This document shows positions 25,701 to 31,655 of a DNA stretch of 31,655 bases, in pieces. The notes beneath the pieces are model-generated. The model was not told where the DNA came from. It ran no database searches and saw only the letters and a list, made by a program, of their open reading frames with translations. Source of the stretch: JAKQHY01 sp034429475 (GTDB taxonomy: Bacteria; Chloroflexota; Anaerolineae; B4-G1; SLSP01); NCBI GenBank assembly GCA_034429475.1, contig DAOUGD010000085.1:1-31655 (forward strand), in the 5' to 3' direction. A program made the position numbers and the translations under genes. Every line of letters begins with the position of its first letter. The first letter of the stretch is position 1.

Positions 25701-26513
25701 GACAAACAGATTGCTGGCCGGCCAGGTATCCACGCGCTCTGCCGCGCTCACATTTTCGACGGCCAGCGTATAGGTAATCATGCGGCCTACACGCCCTTCG
25801 TCGGTATCGGTCGTTTCACCCAACACATCCATAGTCACGTCAAGCAACGGCGCCATCACCGTCGCCGCCGAGAAGTTGGCCGGATATTCGGTCGCCCCTA
25901 TCTGGGCGCTGACCGTATTCTGGAGGGTGGACGGCCCCATCACCCGGAACTTAGAGATTAACGGCTCGTAAGGGTAGTTCGCCATAGCGGGCTGCAAGAT
26001 GACCGGCGTGGTAGCCGTAAAGATAATCTCCAGGCTGCTCTGGGCCGGCAAGGAACTGATAATCCAGATCGCCTCGCCCCGCTGCAAGTCGCGGTTCAAA
26101 GTGTATGCAGAAGTGACAATCAGGGCAGGATTCGAGGCGCTGTACCCATCGAAGGTCATCAGCGGGCCGAGGTTCCACAAATCGTCGAAGTCCTCGCTAT
26201 CTTTGCCCAAAATGTTGGTGCGCCAGGTGTCCGTCACGGTGATGTTATCCATAGCCGTCAGGCTGTTGTTAACCAGCAGCAGGGTGTAGGAGATGATTTC
26301 ACCGGCGAACGTCTTATCCGGCCCGGCCTGGCTGATTTCAAAATCGGCGGCCGGCGCAGCCGGGATAAGGCTGCGGGACTTGGCCGGCGCGGCGGCCTGC
26401 GATACCTGCGGCGTGGGATCGGCTAACACGGCCAACAGACCCACGAGCAGACTCACACCGAGCAAAAAAGGCAGCCACAACCGTCCACGTATACCAATGC
26501 TTGTAGGATTCAT
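19758..26513 (-). CDS. Giant secreted DUF11-repeat protein (16 domains)
   Basis: A 2251-residue exported protein. A signal or anchor helix lies at about 12-32 (LWLPFLLGVSLLVGLLAVLA). The rest is about 16 Ig-like domains of the DUF11/TIGR01451 repeat type, each with the pattern KxxxPxxxxxGxxxTYTxxLxN then TDTLP. Domains 1-9 match the neighbouring 1598-residue protein one to one. From about residue 1198 a two-domain A-B module recurs four times (about 1198, 1458, 1725 and 1990). B domains begin with VDxQxSKxDG-like text. Cys pairs at 1553/1575, 1820/1844 and 2082/2101 mark the A-B junctions; the first module lacks both. The protein ends in VYLPCVLR. AAAGGAG lies upstream of the ATG. No catalytic domain and no LPXTG motif were seen. 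A surface stalk, adhesin or sheath role is inferred. It follows its paralogue by 118 nt. Confidence 0.9.
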   Translation of the reverse strand: MNPTSIGIRGRLWLPFLLGVSLLVGLLAVLADPTPQVSQAAAPAKSRSLIPAAPAADFEISQAGPDKTFAGEIISYTLLLVNNSLTAMDNITVTDTWRTNILGKDSEDFDDLWNLGPLMTFDGYSASNPALIVTSAYTLNRDLQRGEAIWIISSLPAQSSLEIIFTATTPVILQPAMANYPYEPLISKFRVMGPSTLQNTVSAQIGATEYPANFSAATVMAPLLDVTMDVLGETTDTDEGRVGRMITYTLAVENVSAAERVDTWPASNLFVSVTLPYQLNHAVEDIMASETVTPVYNSGNGFIQWIFPPTFVLTPGMATYVTFTARIPAMLDYNDSKEQNLQITKFNGVIAKADPTLMPLRPASMKSNSSVRVWSPFEKKGVAASGKTSTLVNSPVTYTLTFYNPVDIVTTLALTDLLHSTFVFSHVAGGSPELLNVTEAVSNVVAWRHVVLAPYQVVSVTFVTTPTYATLFNLACNKSLAVTNGVSATSPAFPVPGYEGHDDNKLAKITVQPQIKVSKAAAPTQQFPGEVTTYTIALENQGLSDILQQGIVTDTLPEFFRFITMTADSPISYPLVLTDILVQWTDIPTIPAKTTLKIPFVAEVDGVYPTSYKNNVLIDIPGVMACSYTGASVKVLPPFTAEKKADVTDMVVQGDVFTYQVAIRNISPRSPYTITRFVDKLDTAKTGLVTHDTLISTYAYTPTPSVYLTPSYGTWEHSFPVLFRGFGISAVTSNTKWCDSTFSNKLWASLIQARQSFLFQYLPPFYWVYNGSADGEFTALPHISLYQQVYPNPVAISQPVTIVLTLRDNRVNPVSLAQDVLLRWEVPAGFEFISSDHTPITQTASELVWDGLSVQPGVDTRVVFSMRVPGIRQSGWSKNYSPAAQVISMTDTTLCIPKTTKFVNSVGGASEVPTDGIPGPIPEDVADITFGSALQVNQGIEITKKPTPDEIGPYGAVEYEISVRNLTGSPVSSVVITDILPTYYDSYPWTYLEMVEGPAPDSEAPLVWHLPTLEPQSSTSLVFTTRANNWLGIALNDITGTAPINLITAKNYLTDRPVMVSSGIGFFKEAAPETIYAGDLMTYTITLFNGEAYKLGNMVITDTLPPGFTFDSMIEPGGLAPQGTTTLVWHILGTLKSGSAYVIRFRARTNTEAQGMFTGVYYNEMTASAWNDQNQKSVVIAPTGPTAPVYVHGRPTVAVYKEASVNAILPGQNFSYTIRLYNEADEALTLQVTDTLPVDFALAEALSPTQVITGMAGDQQWVRWEDLAIAPYSWLTLTFNAHVALDAAPGGYYNQVQVQINEFSTPARINLARVEVLIPKKVDAQVSSTNHTQVVRPDEPITYTISYTNAAASEVDFTGITLTVTFLPTACVTLLPGGGWVQSGNQYYKVISGTLASGDSGTAELQVQLIEEAIPPEALSLYYRVEIEYTTAVISQDLNPDNDYDEDNDLIAIGDGVSVGKTAVSSVRAAEEITYTVKLFNNHKSLSYTVRLSDTLPVSFTWEGVVAPSPAPVLQEDERTLVWENIIIKPEELMQISYRARVDLLAPGADAYCNTVRAQASNGNVFPPPVAAQHCVAVISAPRVDVKVTKSDGQPSIQPGETVTYTIIYENLETSETALNTIILTETIAPYSAIQSARWVNTSGTPTDLGDGRYRIEVPVALEPGGVGAAFFAVTLKTSVPTTTAALNNRVEVSHRAPYASIEVNPTNNFNTDVDTVTYTPQDIVATKTANPDALVAGEEIEYRIMLHNPSGSLQQINVVDTLPAGVTFVSAVDPATGVTTAWVGDRQQVIWSGQLIQTFEKELVFRARVARSSAGGFLCNTVQVQRKVGNVYVPQPEVPGLACVNVTPLPAVDIQISKDDGVMWTEAGDMLIYAIHYTNAASSQQPFTVMTLTDTFSPTALVASVVDTGWTSVGSGVYRRVITEPLAPGASGTVYFAVNLQATIPDITELENSVSITYATAVPVYEQNQANNVAADVDVVIPQGVSGILARKFVAPDALLAGGTVTYTIELFNADDVARTADMTDTLPLSFTLASGTPDATSMSAGRQQLIWHGINVPANDQVQLEFTAQVAAAAASGSYCNQLAGRPDIGPVFTYEGACVAVTEVVVPLVDAQVSKSDGVTQFSTGDRLTYTVHYANAASSAATLNQVVLTETIAPAGNVTLLSAGWSPAGSGRYTRTVGTLAPGAFSNVAFVVQVNGAPAAITNTVQIGYPAQGVRETQLTNNTAVDVDTLKGVTPINFKVYLPCVLR

Positions 26514-26536
26514 TTCAAATTCTCCTTTGAGGATAG

Positions 26537-26600
26537 GCCGCCAAAGCGGCAGATTAAAGGGAGGTGTTTGCGCAAGCGGCGTACCACCGGCGCAAACACC
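26537..26600. other. Two hairpins between the giant genes
   Basis: A small stem GCCGC-CAAA-GCGGC (26537-26550) and a longer one, GGTGTTTGCGC (26563-26573) with 26590-26600 (11 bp, 16-nt loop), lie between the two giant genes. There is no T-run, so full termination is unlikely. They could act as a partial terminator or processing site that sets the ratio of the two proteins. Confidence 0.5.
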
Positions 26601-26631
26601 CTTGTGATACCGGCTTTTAGACGGCAGTGGG

Positions 26632-29600
26632 TTAGCGATGTTGCCGCATCACCACCGGCAAGTATATATGACCGATCACCGACAGCGGGTAGGCAGTGGA
26701 GAGGTTATTCGCCTCATTCGGCTCCCAAATCAGCCCCCAGGATTGCCCCCAAAACGCGCTGCATCCGGTGCAGATCAGGCCGGTGTCCGCGCGCGCGTAG
26801 AGGTCGTACCCCCCGCCGGACGGCGCCGTCAGGTAGAATTGGACAGTGGCCGTCTCACCAGGGTCTAGCCGCCCATCGAGCCACGCCACGTATTCATCCC
26901 CCCGATCCCAGCCGCCGGTGTGATCGAAGACGTCGGGCGGCAGACTCCCCGCCCTTATGAGATAAACTTCCGCCATAAACAACTCGTCCGGGTTGCTCTG
27001 CGAGCCATCCCAGCGTTGATAGATGGGGTCGCGGCCCTGATTTTCCACCACCACCGTGACCGTCAGCGGGTCGCCGGTTTCGATTCCTGCCGAGGGCGCC
27101 ACTTGCACCGAAGTCACTACCAGGTCCGGCGCATTGAGGAAGTCGCGATCCACCGCCTGGTTATCCTCCGCCCCCACTTCAATGGTTTTGTCGGTATGGG
27201 TGTAGGCGACCGTGACCCGGTTCTCCACCACCAACACCTGGGTGGGGACTTCCGCCGCCACCATGGCCGCAAAAGTGGCCTGGCCCGCTTCGCCGGGCTG
27301 CAACGGCCCGCCTCGGAAGACATAGGCATCGCCCACCTGCGTCCAGTCCATCCCGACCACCGGGGTCACATATTCTGAAGGCCACATGGTATCCATGATG
27401 ATGATTGTATCTAACGCCGTTTCAGACTCCACCGAGTTGGTGTAGTAGAGGGTGTAGTACAACAGATCGCCCTCAAGAATTTCCGCCACCCCATCGCTTT
27501 TGCTGACCTGCACGTCCACGCGCGGAATCTGGGTCACGCGCACACAACCGCCGGCCGGCGTGCGCTTCGGCAAGAGCCGGCCGCTCATCTCCACCTGCGC
27601 GTCATTGCAGTACAGTCCGCTGACCGTCTCGTAGTCGGGGATGGCGCGGAAAGTCAGGGTGATCGTCTGGCTCGGCTGGATGGTGCCCAACCCCCGCCAT
27701 ACCAACAAATCCCGCTCCCCTGGAATGACGGTGGGGGCCGGCGTGCCGCCCACCACGGCGATGAAGTTCATCTCGGCGGGCAGTGTGTCCGTCACCACCA
27801 CCGACTGCACCGAGTCGGTTTCATTAAACAGAGTCAGCGTGTACGTGACTTCTTTATCGGCGCGGATGGCGGCGGGGTTCGCCTGTTTGTCGGCCAACAC
27901 CTGCGGCTTGCCTTTGACGTAAACCGGCGCGATCTCTTCCGAGGCCGGCAGCACGACCTTCTCGCCGGTCGTGGCTTTCTCGCCCTCGGCAGAGAGATTG
28001 CTGTAGTAATAGCCGTCAAACAAATCCGGGGCGGTCGTCACCCCAAAGACTAACTCGTAAGTCTGGTTCACCGCCACATTGCCGGGGATGTTCCACACTA
28101 CCTCCTGGCCGACGATTTTGACCGGTGGCAGATCGGCCGGCCTGATCATGTGCGTGAACGTAAAGCCGGTGGGCAGGGTGTCCGTGATGAACACCCGCGT
28201 GAGGGCGTCCTTGCTGCCGTTGTACAACGTCAGTGTGTACGTGGTCGGCTGGCCGGTCACAATGCTGTCCGGCGCCGCCACCTTGAAGAGGCCGATCCCG
28301 GAAATCACCCGCACCATGACGTGCTTGAGATAATCCTTGTGCAGCCCCACGTGAATCGGCGCCGTGCCGGTGATCTGGTTGTACTCGTCGCCCAGGAATT
28401 GGTGCGCCCGCACCATAAACACTAAGTCCACTTTGCCGAGCGCCGGCACGTTGTCTACCTGCCACACCAGCGGCTTGGTTTTGAGGGGTTCCGGCCCATC
28501 CACCATCTTGACGTACTGCCAGTACATATTATTGAAGCTCGGCAGCACATCGGTCACGATCACATTCGAGACCGGCGCGCCGGTCAGGTTCTTCACCGTC
28601 AATTTGTACGTCACCAGGCCGAAGGGCGGCACCTGGGTGGGGGTCGGCGTCTTGTCCAGCTCGATCCCCTGATTCATCGCCAATCCCGACGTGGAGCCTT
28701 TGCAGGAAGTCTGGAAGGTATCGTCGGCAGCGAATTTGCCGGCCGGCGGAATACAAATGCTCTCATCCGGCAGCGCCGTCACCTCGGCCACGAAGCGGTT
28801 GGAGTAGGTTTTGCTCCAGCCATCCTTTGAAAACATCGGCGCGCGCAAGTGCAGCGTGATTTCGGTCTTCCCCCCTTGCGGGACGGTCAGGTTATTCCAG
28901 ACGTAGAAGCCGGAGCCTATCTGACTCGGCGGCACACTGCTGTCGAGCACGACAAACGGCCCGAGCGTACCGCCGGAGACAGATTCGGCCAGGGGGAAAG
29001 CCCACTCTAATTGCACGCCGGTCAAATTACCGGAGGCCGGTTTGCGATTATCCCGGATGGTCAACACCACCGTAAACACCTGCCCCACCGCAATCGGGCT
29101 GGGATAGACTTTTTGGTACAGGGAGTACTTGGGCAACACGCAGATCGGCGCGACTTTGGAAGAATCGCCGCTGCCCCACTCATTCGGCGGCGTAATTCGC
29201 GCCTGGATGTCGTACCCATGCTGATAGATGATGCCTTTGCTGGGCGTCTCCAAATTCTCACACCACGTTTCACCAATCCCATACCCCGTCATGCGCGCCC
29301 GGAAGGGATGCTCCCACGCGGCGCCCAGCGGTTGCAGCCGGAACGGCGTCGGCAATGTATACTCGTACAGCCCATCGCCGTCGGCGAAGTCCGTCGTGCC
29401 TTTCAAGTCGTTGTCCAAATCATCACGGAAGTGCGTCAGTGTGAAGACATTGCGGGGGGAGATGTTGAAGAGTTGCACCGTATACGTCAGCACGTCCCCC
29501 TGCACGATCTGCTCAGGAACGACCGTCTTGTTATACCGAACCGCCGGGTCTACATTGACTTTCTTGTTGACCCAACACGATGCAGTTTCTGAGCTATAGT

Positions 29601-31428
29601 CATAGACCTGGTTTTCAAAACTCTTCCCTATCTGTGTCGTCATGACCTTGTAGACCAGTTCCACCGTTTCTCCCGGCCCGAGGGGGGCGCGCAAGGCGTC
29701 GTTCCACTGATAAATCCTCGCCGTCAGGGTTTCACTCACCAAGGTGGGCGTCTTGGAGGGCGGGGAAATCATACCGGCAAATTCCAGAGAACTGTGGATA
29801 ACGTCGGTCAAGATCAGCGGCTGGTGAATTGTCGTATCACCTATGTTTTGAATACTGATCGTATAGGTGATCTCGCTACCCACAATCTGAGTGGAAGGAG
29901 AAGCGGTTTTCTTGAGGATCACCTGCGGCGTCACCGACACCGGCGCTAATTCGTTGTTATCATTTCCTGGGTAGATCAGGCCCTCTACGGTGGCCGTGAG
30001 TGCATTGGTATACTTGACGGCGCTACATTTATTAATCGGTGTTCGAGGTGAAACATAGACCTCAAAGGCCGCATGGATCACGCCATTGGCCGGCACGGTC
30101 ACATTCTCCCAGCGCACTACGGAATCTGCCAGTAAAGCAGGCGTCCCCAAACTGCCGGACACCATCCGCTGGAAGGTGAAGATATTGGGAATGGAGGCCA
30201 CCCGCGGCAGCCCATCTTCCAGCGTCACCCCACTGATGGCGTGATCGTGCAGCGGGCTATAAAACGTCAGCGTATAAGTGATGACGCGGTTGGGGAACGT
30301 CGTGGTCGCGCCGGCCGGCGGCGTGCTGGTCCGCACCGACTTCTCCAGCGGGCCGAGGATGCGCACCTGGTAATCACTCTGCGCCATCGCGTCCCGGAGG
30401 GGCATCGCATCCGCATGGGCCACTAAATTCTCCCAGGCGCTGATCAAATATTTCGTGCCGGGGCCATATACCGCATCGTGTGGCACGCGCCCCACCAACG
30501 TCAATGTGACTTTTTCGCCGCTATCCAGAACAAAATCATCGGCAAACGTCCACGTGACCACCCCGTTGGCCTGAATGACCCCGACGCCGGGCGCGGTCGC
30601 CCCGGCGCTCACAAAGGTGTTTTGCAACTGCACGGGCAGCGTGTCGTGTACCTGCAAATGCCGGGCTGCATAGGAATCGGGACGCACCGTCTTCGTGCTG
30701 TTCTCCAACACAATCGTGTAAGTGATCAGCCGCCCCACCCGGCACAACCCATCGCCGGCCACTTCCCCCACGGCGCTGCGGGTGAAACTCAACAACGGCC
30801 CGACAAGCTGCGTCGTGACCAGACCGGCGGACTTTTCCGTGCCCTGCACCACCGCCGTTACCGTATTCTCCACACTGGAAGGCCCGATCACTTCCCGCTT
30901 GTTAGGCCCGGGGAGGGGTTCGTAGTTCTTCAGCGCCGGTTGCAGCGTGATCGGCACGCGCGCATTGAGCTGAATCTGCACGACGCCGCCGGCCGCCACC
31001 GGATTGAGATACCACACCAACTCGCCGCGCCGGTTCACTTCATTGATCTTGTACGTCATAGAAATAACTGCGCCTGGCGGAGACACGGTATACCCCTCAT
31101 AGAGCGTCAGGACGCCATACGCCCAGAATTTGCTGATGTCCTGAGTCATTTTGGTCGCCCACGTATCGTTGATGACAATCCCGGAAATCCCGCCCGCCGT
31201 CCCATTGGTCAAAATCAACGTGTACGTGATCAGATCGTCAGCAAAGGCGGAGTCTGGGCCGGCCTGCGTAATCTCCAACCCCGCGAGGACTTCCCGCTCC
31301 GGCGCCGCAAGGGGGGCGCTGTGAACCGAACGGGTCAACGCCAGAAAAAAAACGCCCGCCAACAGCAGGGTCAATAGGGATACCAATGCCAAAGACTTTG
31401 AATATTTCCACTTAGGCTCTGTTTTCAT
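26632..31428 (-). CDS. Giant secreted DUF11-repeat protein with CARDB-like domain
   Basis: A 1598-residue exported protein, paralogue of its downstream neighbour. A signal helix at about 12-32 ends near VHSAPLA. Ten DUF11-like Ig domains follow (for example LEITQAGPDSAFADDLITYT near 50, then IGLFKVAAPDSIVTGQPTTY). There is one A-B pair (about 1173 and 1305), with Cys1274 and Cys1295 at its junction. After it a CARDB-like domain begins near 1433 (PDLVVTSVQVAPSAGIETGD, then VVVENQGRDP), and the protein ends in IYLPVVMRQHR. AGGAG lies 5 nt before the ATG. The upstream promoter is perfect consensus, so expression may be high. No enzyme motif is visible. The likely role is an extracellular structural or adhesive filament; DUF11 domains are common in bacterial surface proteins, but their ligands are unknown. 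Confidence 0.9.
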   Translation of the reverse strand: MKTEPKWKYSKSLALVSLLTLLLAGVFFLALTRSVHSAPLAAPEREVLAGLEITQAGPDSAFADDLITYTLILTNGTAGGISGIVINDTWATKMTQDISKFWAYGVLTLYEGYTVSPPGAVISMTYKINEVNRRGELVWYLNPVAAGGVVQIQLNARVPITLQPALKNYEPLPGPNKREVIGPSSVENTVTAVVQGTEKSAGLVTTQLVGPLLSFTRSAVGEVAGDGLCRVGRLITYTIVLENSTKTVRPDSYAARHLQVHDTLPVQLQNTFVSAGATAPGVGVIQANGVVTWTFADDFVLDSGEKVTLTLVGRVPHDAVYGPGTKYLISAWENLVAHADAMPLRDAMAQSDYQVRILGPLEKSVRTSTPPAGATTTFPNRVITYTLTFYSPLHDHAISGVTLEDGLPRVASIPNIFTFQRMVSGSLGTPALLADSVVRWENVTVPANGVIHAAFEVYVSPRTPINKCSAVKYTNALTATVEGLIYPGNDNNELAPVSVTPQVILKKTASPSTQIVGSEITYTISIQNIGDTTIHQPLILTDVIHSSLEFAGMISPPSKTPTLVSETLTARIYQWNDALRAPLGPGETVELVYKVMTTQIGKSFENQVYDYSSETASCWVNKKVNVDPAVRYNKTVVPEQIVQGDVLTYTVQLFNISPRNVFTLTHFRDDLDNDLKGTTDFADGDGLYEYTLPTPFRLQPLGAAWEHPFRARMTGYGIGETWCENLETPSKGIIYQHGYDIQARITPPNEWGSGDSSKVAPICVLPKYSLYQKVYPSPIAVGQVFTVVLTIRDNRKPASGNLTGVQLEWAFPLAESVSGGTLGPFVVLDSSVPPSQIGSGFYVWNNLTVPQGGKTEITLHLRAPMFSKDGWSKTYSNRFVAEVTALPDESICIPPAGKFAADDTFQTSCKGSTSGLAMNQGIELDKTPTPTQVPPFGLVTYKLTVKNLTGAPVSNVIVTDVLPSFNNMYWQYVKMVDGPEPLKTKPLVWQVDNVPALGKVDLVFMVRAHQFLGDEYNQITGTAPIHVGLHKDYLKHVMVRVISGIGLFKVAAPDSIVTGQPTTYTLTLYNGSKDALTRVFITDTLPTGFTFTHMIRPADLPPVKIVGQEVVWNIPGNVAVNQTYELVFGVTTAPDLFDGYYYSNLSAEGEKATTGEKVVLPASEEIAPVYVKGKPQVLADKQANPAAIRADKEVTYTLTLFNETDSVQSVVVTDTLPAEMNFIAVVGGTPAPTVIPGERDLLVWRGLGTIQPSQTITLTFRAIPDYETVSGLYCNDAQVEMSGRLLPKRTPAGGCVRVTQIPRVDVQVSKSDGVAEILEGDLLYYTLYYTNSVESETALDTIIIMDTMWPSEYVTPVVGMDWTQVGDAYVFRGGPLQPGEAGQATFAAMVAAEVPTQVLVVENRVTVAYTHTDKTIEVGAEDNQAVDRDFLNAPDLVVTSVQVAPSAGIETGDPLTVTVVVENQGRDPIYQRWDGSQSNPDELFMAEVYLIRAGSLPPDVFDHTGGWDRGDEYVAWLDGRLDPGETATVQFYLTAPSGGGYDLYARADTGLICTGCSAFWGQSWGLIWEPNEANNLSTAYPLSVIGHIYLPVVMRQHR

Positions 31429-31542
31429 TTCTTCTCCTGATAGATTTTTTTGTTCACTTTATGACCGAGGAGCAAAAAGGTGCAAAAAGAATATCACGCG
31501 AGGGTGTTGGTAAACTAAAACAATACATCGCCGTCTCAACTG

Positions 31543-31570
31543 ATTATAGATGAAGTGTTTGGACTGTCAA
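31543..31570 (-). promoter_or_regulatory. Consensus sigma-70 promoter of the giant-protein operon
   Basis: On the minus strand TTGACA (31565-31570) and TATAAT (31543-31548) are both perfect, with a 16-nt spacer. Transcription would start near 31536, leaving a leader of about 107 nt before the ATG at 31428. The leader contains an A/T-rich stretch just before the AGGAG ribosome-binding site; no riboswitch-like fold was recognised. Confidence 0.85.
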
Positions 31571-31629
31571 CAGAGGATGTAGAGCGGGTGCGTTTCACAA
31601 AATGGGCAAGTTGCCTCCCCTATCGGAAA

Positions 31630-31643
31630 ACGGCTAAAGCCGT
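31630..31643. terminator. Short palindrome, possible terminator of a gene beyond the window
   Basis: ACGGCT-AA-AGCCGT forms a 6-bp stem (31630-31635 with 31638-31643). On the minus strand it is followed by TTTCC, a weak T-tract. It lies upstream of the giant-operon promoter, where the terminator of a preceding minus-strand gene would be expected. This palindrome is also a common intergenic motif in many bacteria, so the call is tentative. Confidence 0.4.
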
Positions 31644-31655
31644 CATTTGAGAGTG

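Noticed and set aside
26563..26600. Full rho-independent terminator between the two giant genes
   Set aside because: The 11-bp stem has a 16-nt loop and no following T-run, so complete termination is unlikely; listed only as a hairpin.
19758..31428. LPXTG sortase anchor or type IX secretion signal on the giant proteins
   Set aside because: No LPXTG motif, no C-terminal hydrophobic helix with basic tail, and no Por-type C-terminal domain is visible; only the short YLPxVxR tail.

Overview
The window looks like a chromosomal segment of a GC-rich bacterium, most likely a member of the Chloroflexota (Anaerolineae-like). This is inference. It rests on very large DUF11-repeat secreted proteins ending in a YLPxVxR tail, a Pro/Thr-rich tail on a secreted protein, a PIG-V-type mannosyltransferase, and heptameric intergenic repeats. 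No 16S or other marker gene is present. Every gene I can support lies on the minus strand, so transcription runs from high to low coordinates.

Right part (31655 to 19700): a perfect sigma-70-type promoter (TTGACA, 16 nt, TATAAT) drives two tandem giant paralogues of 1598 and 2251 residues. Both are exported chains of DUF11-like domains. Their first nine or ten domains are collinear. The second protein then repeats a two-domain A-B module of about 263 residues until there are four copies. The first protein has one copy followed by a CARDB-like domain. Both end in the same short tail. A GC-rich hairpin follows the second gene.

Middle part (19700 to 13400): a likely operon encodes a polytopic SPFH protein, a second SPFH protein, a helical-repeat soluble protein and a PfkB-family (PsuK-like) kinase, with gaps of -4, 2 and 9 nt. 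Next comes a complete transcription unit for tRNA-Gln(CUG), with promoter and terminator visible, and then a lone kduD-type dehydrogenase. The intergenic DNA here carries tandem heptamers, a dispersed repeat found twice in the window, and several hairpins. A truncated coding remnant lies at 13097-13258.

Left part (13000 to 1): a GNAT acetyltransferase and chorismate synthase (aroC) are coupled. After a 17-bp palindrome built of CGTCAAA heptamers there is a compact five-gene cluster: flavodoxin-like NAD(P)H oxidoreductase, YdjM-type membrane hydrolase, PIG-V-type mannosyltransferase, penicillin-binding protein 1C (pbpC) and a thioester-containing alpha-2-macroglobulin lipoprotein. The last gene runs off the left edge. 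The pbpC/alpha-2-macroglobulin pair is the classic bacterial arrangement thought to couple protease trapping at the cell surface to peptidoglycan repair.

Overall this is a cell-envelope-oriented region: a surface protease trap with a wall synthase, two giant surface proteins, and a membrane-scaffold (SPFH) operon, with a few housekeeping genes between them. No CRISPR array, prophage or intact insertion sequence was seen.
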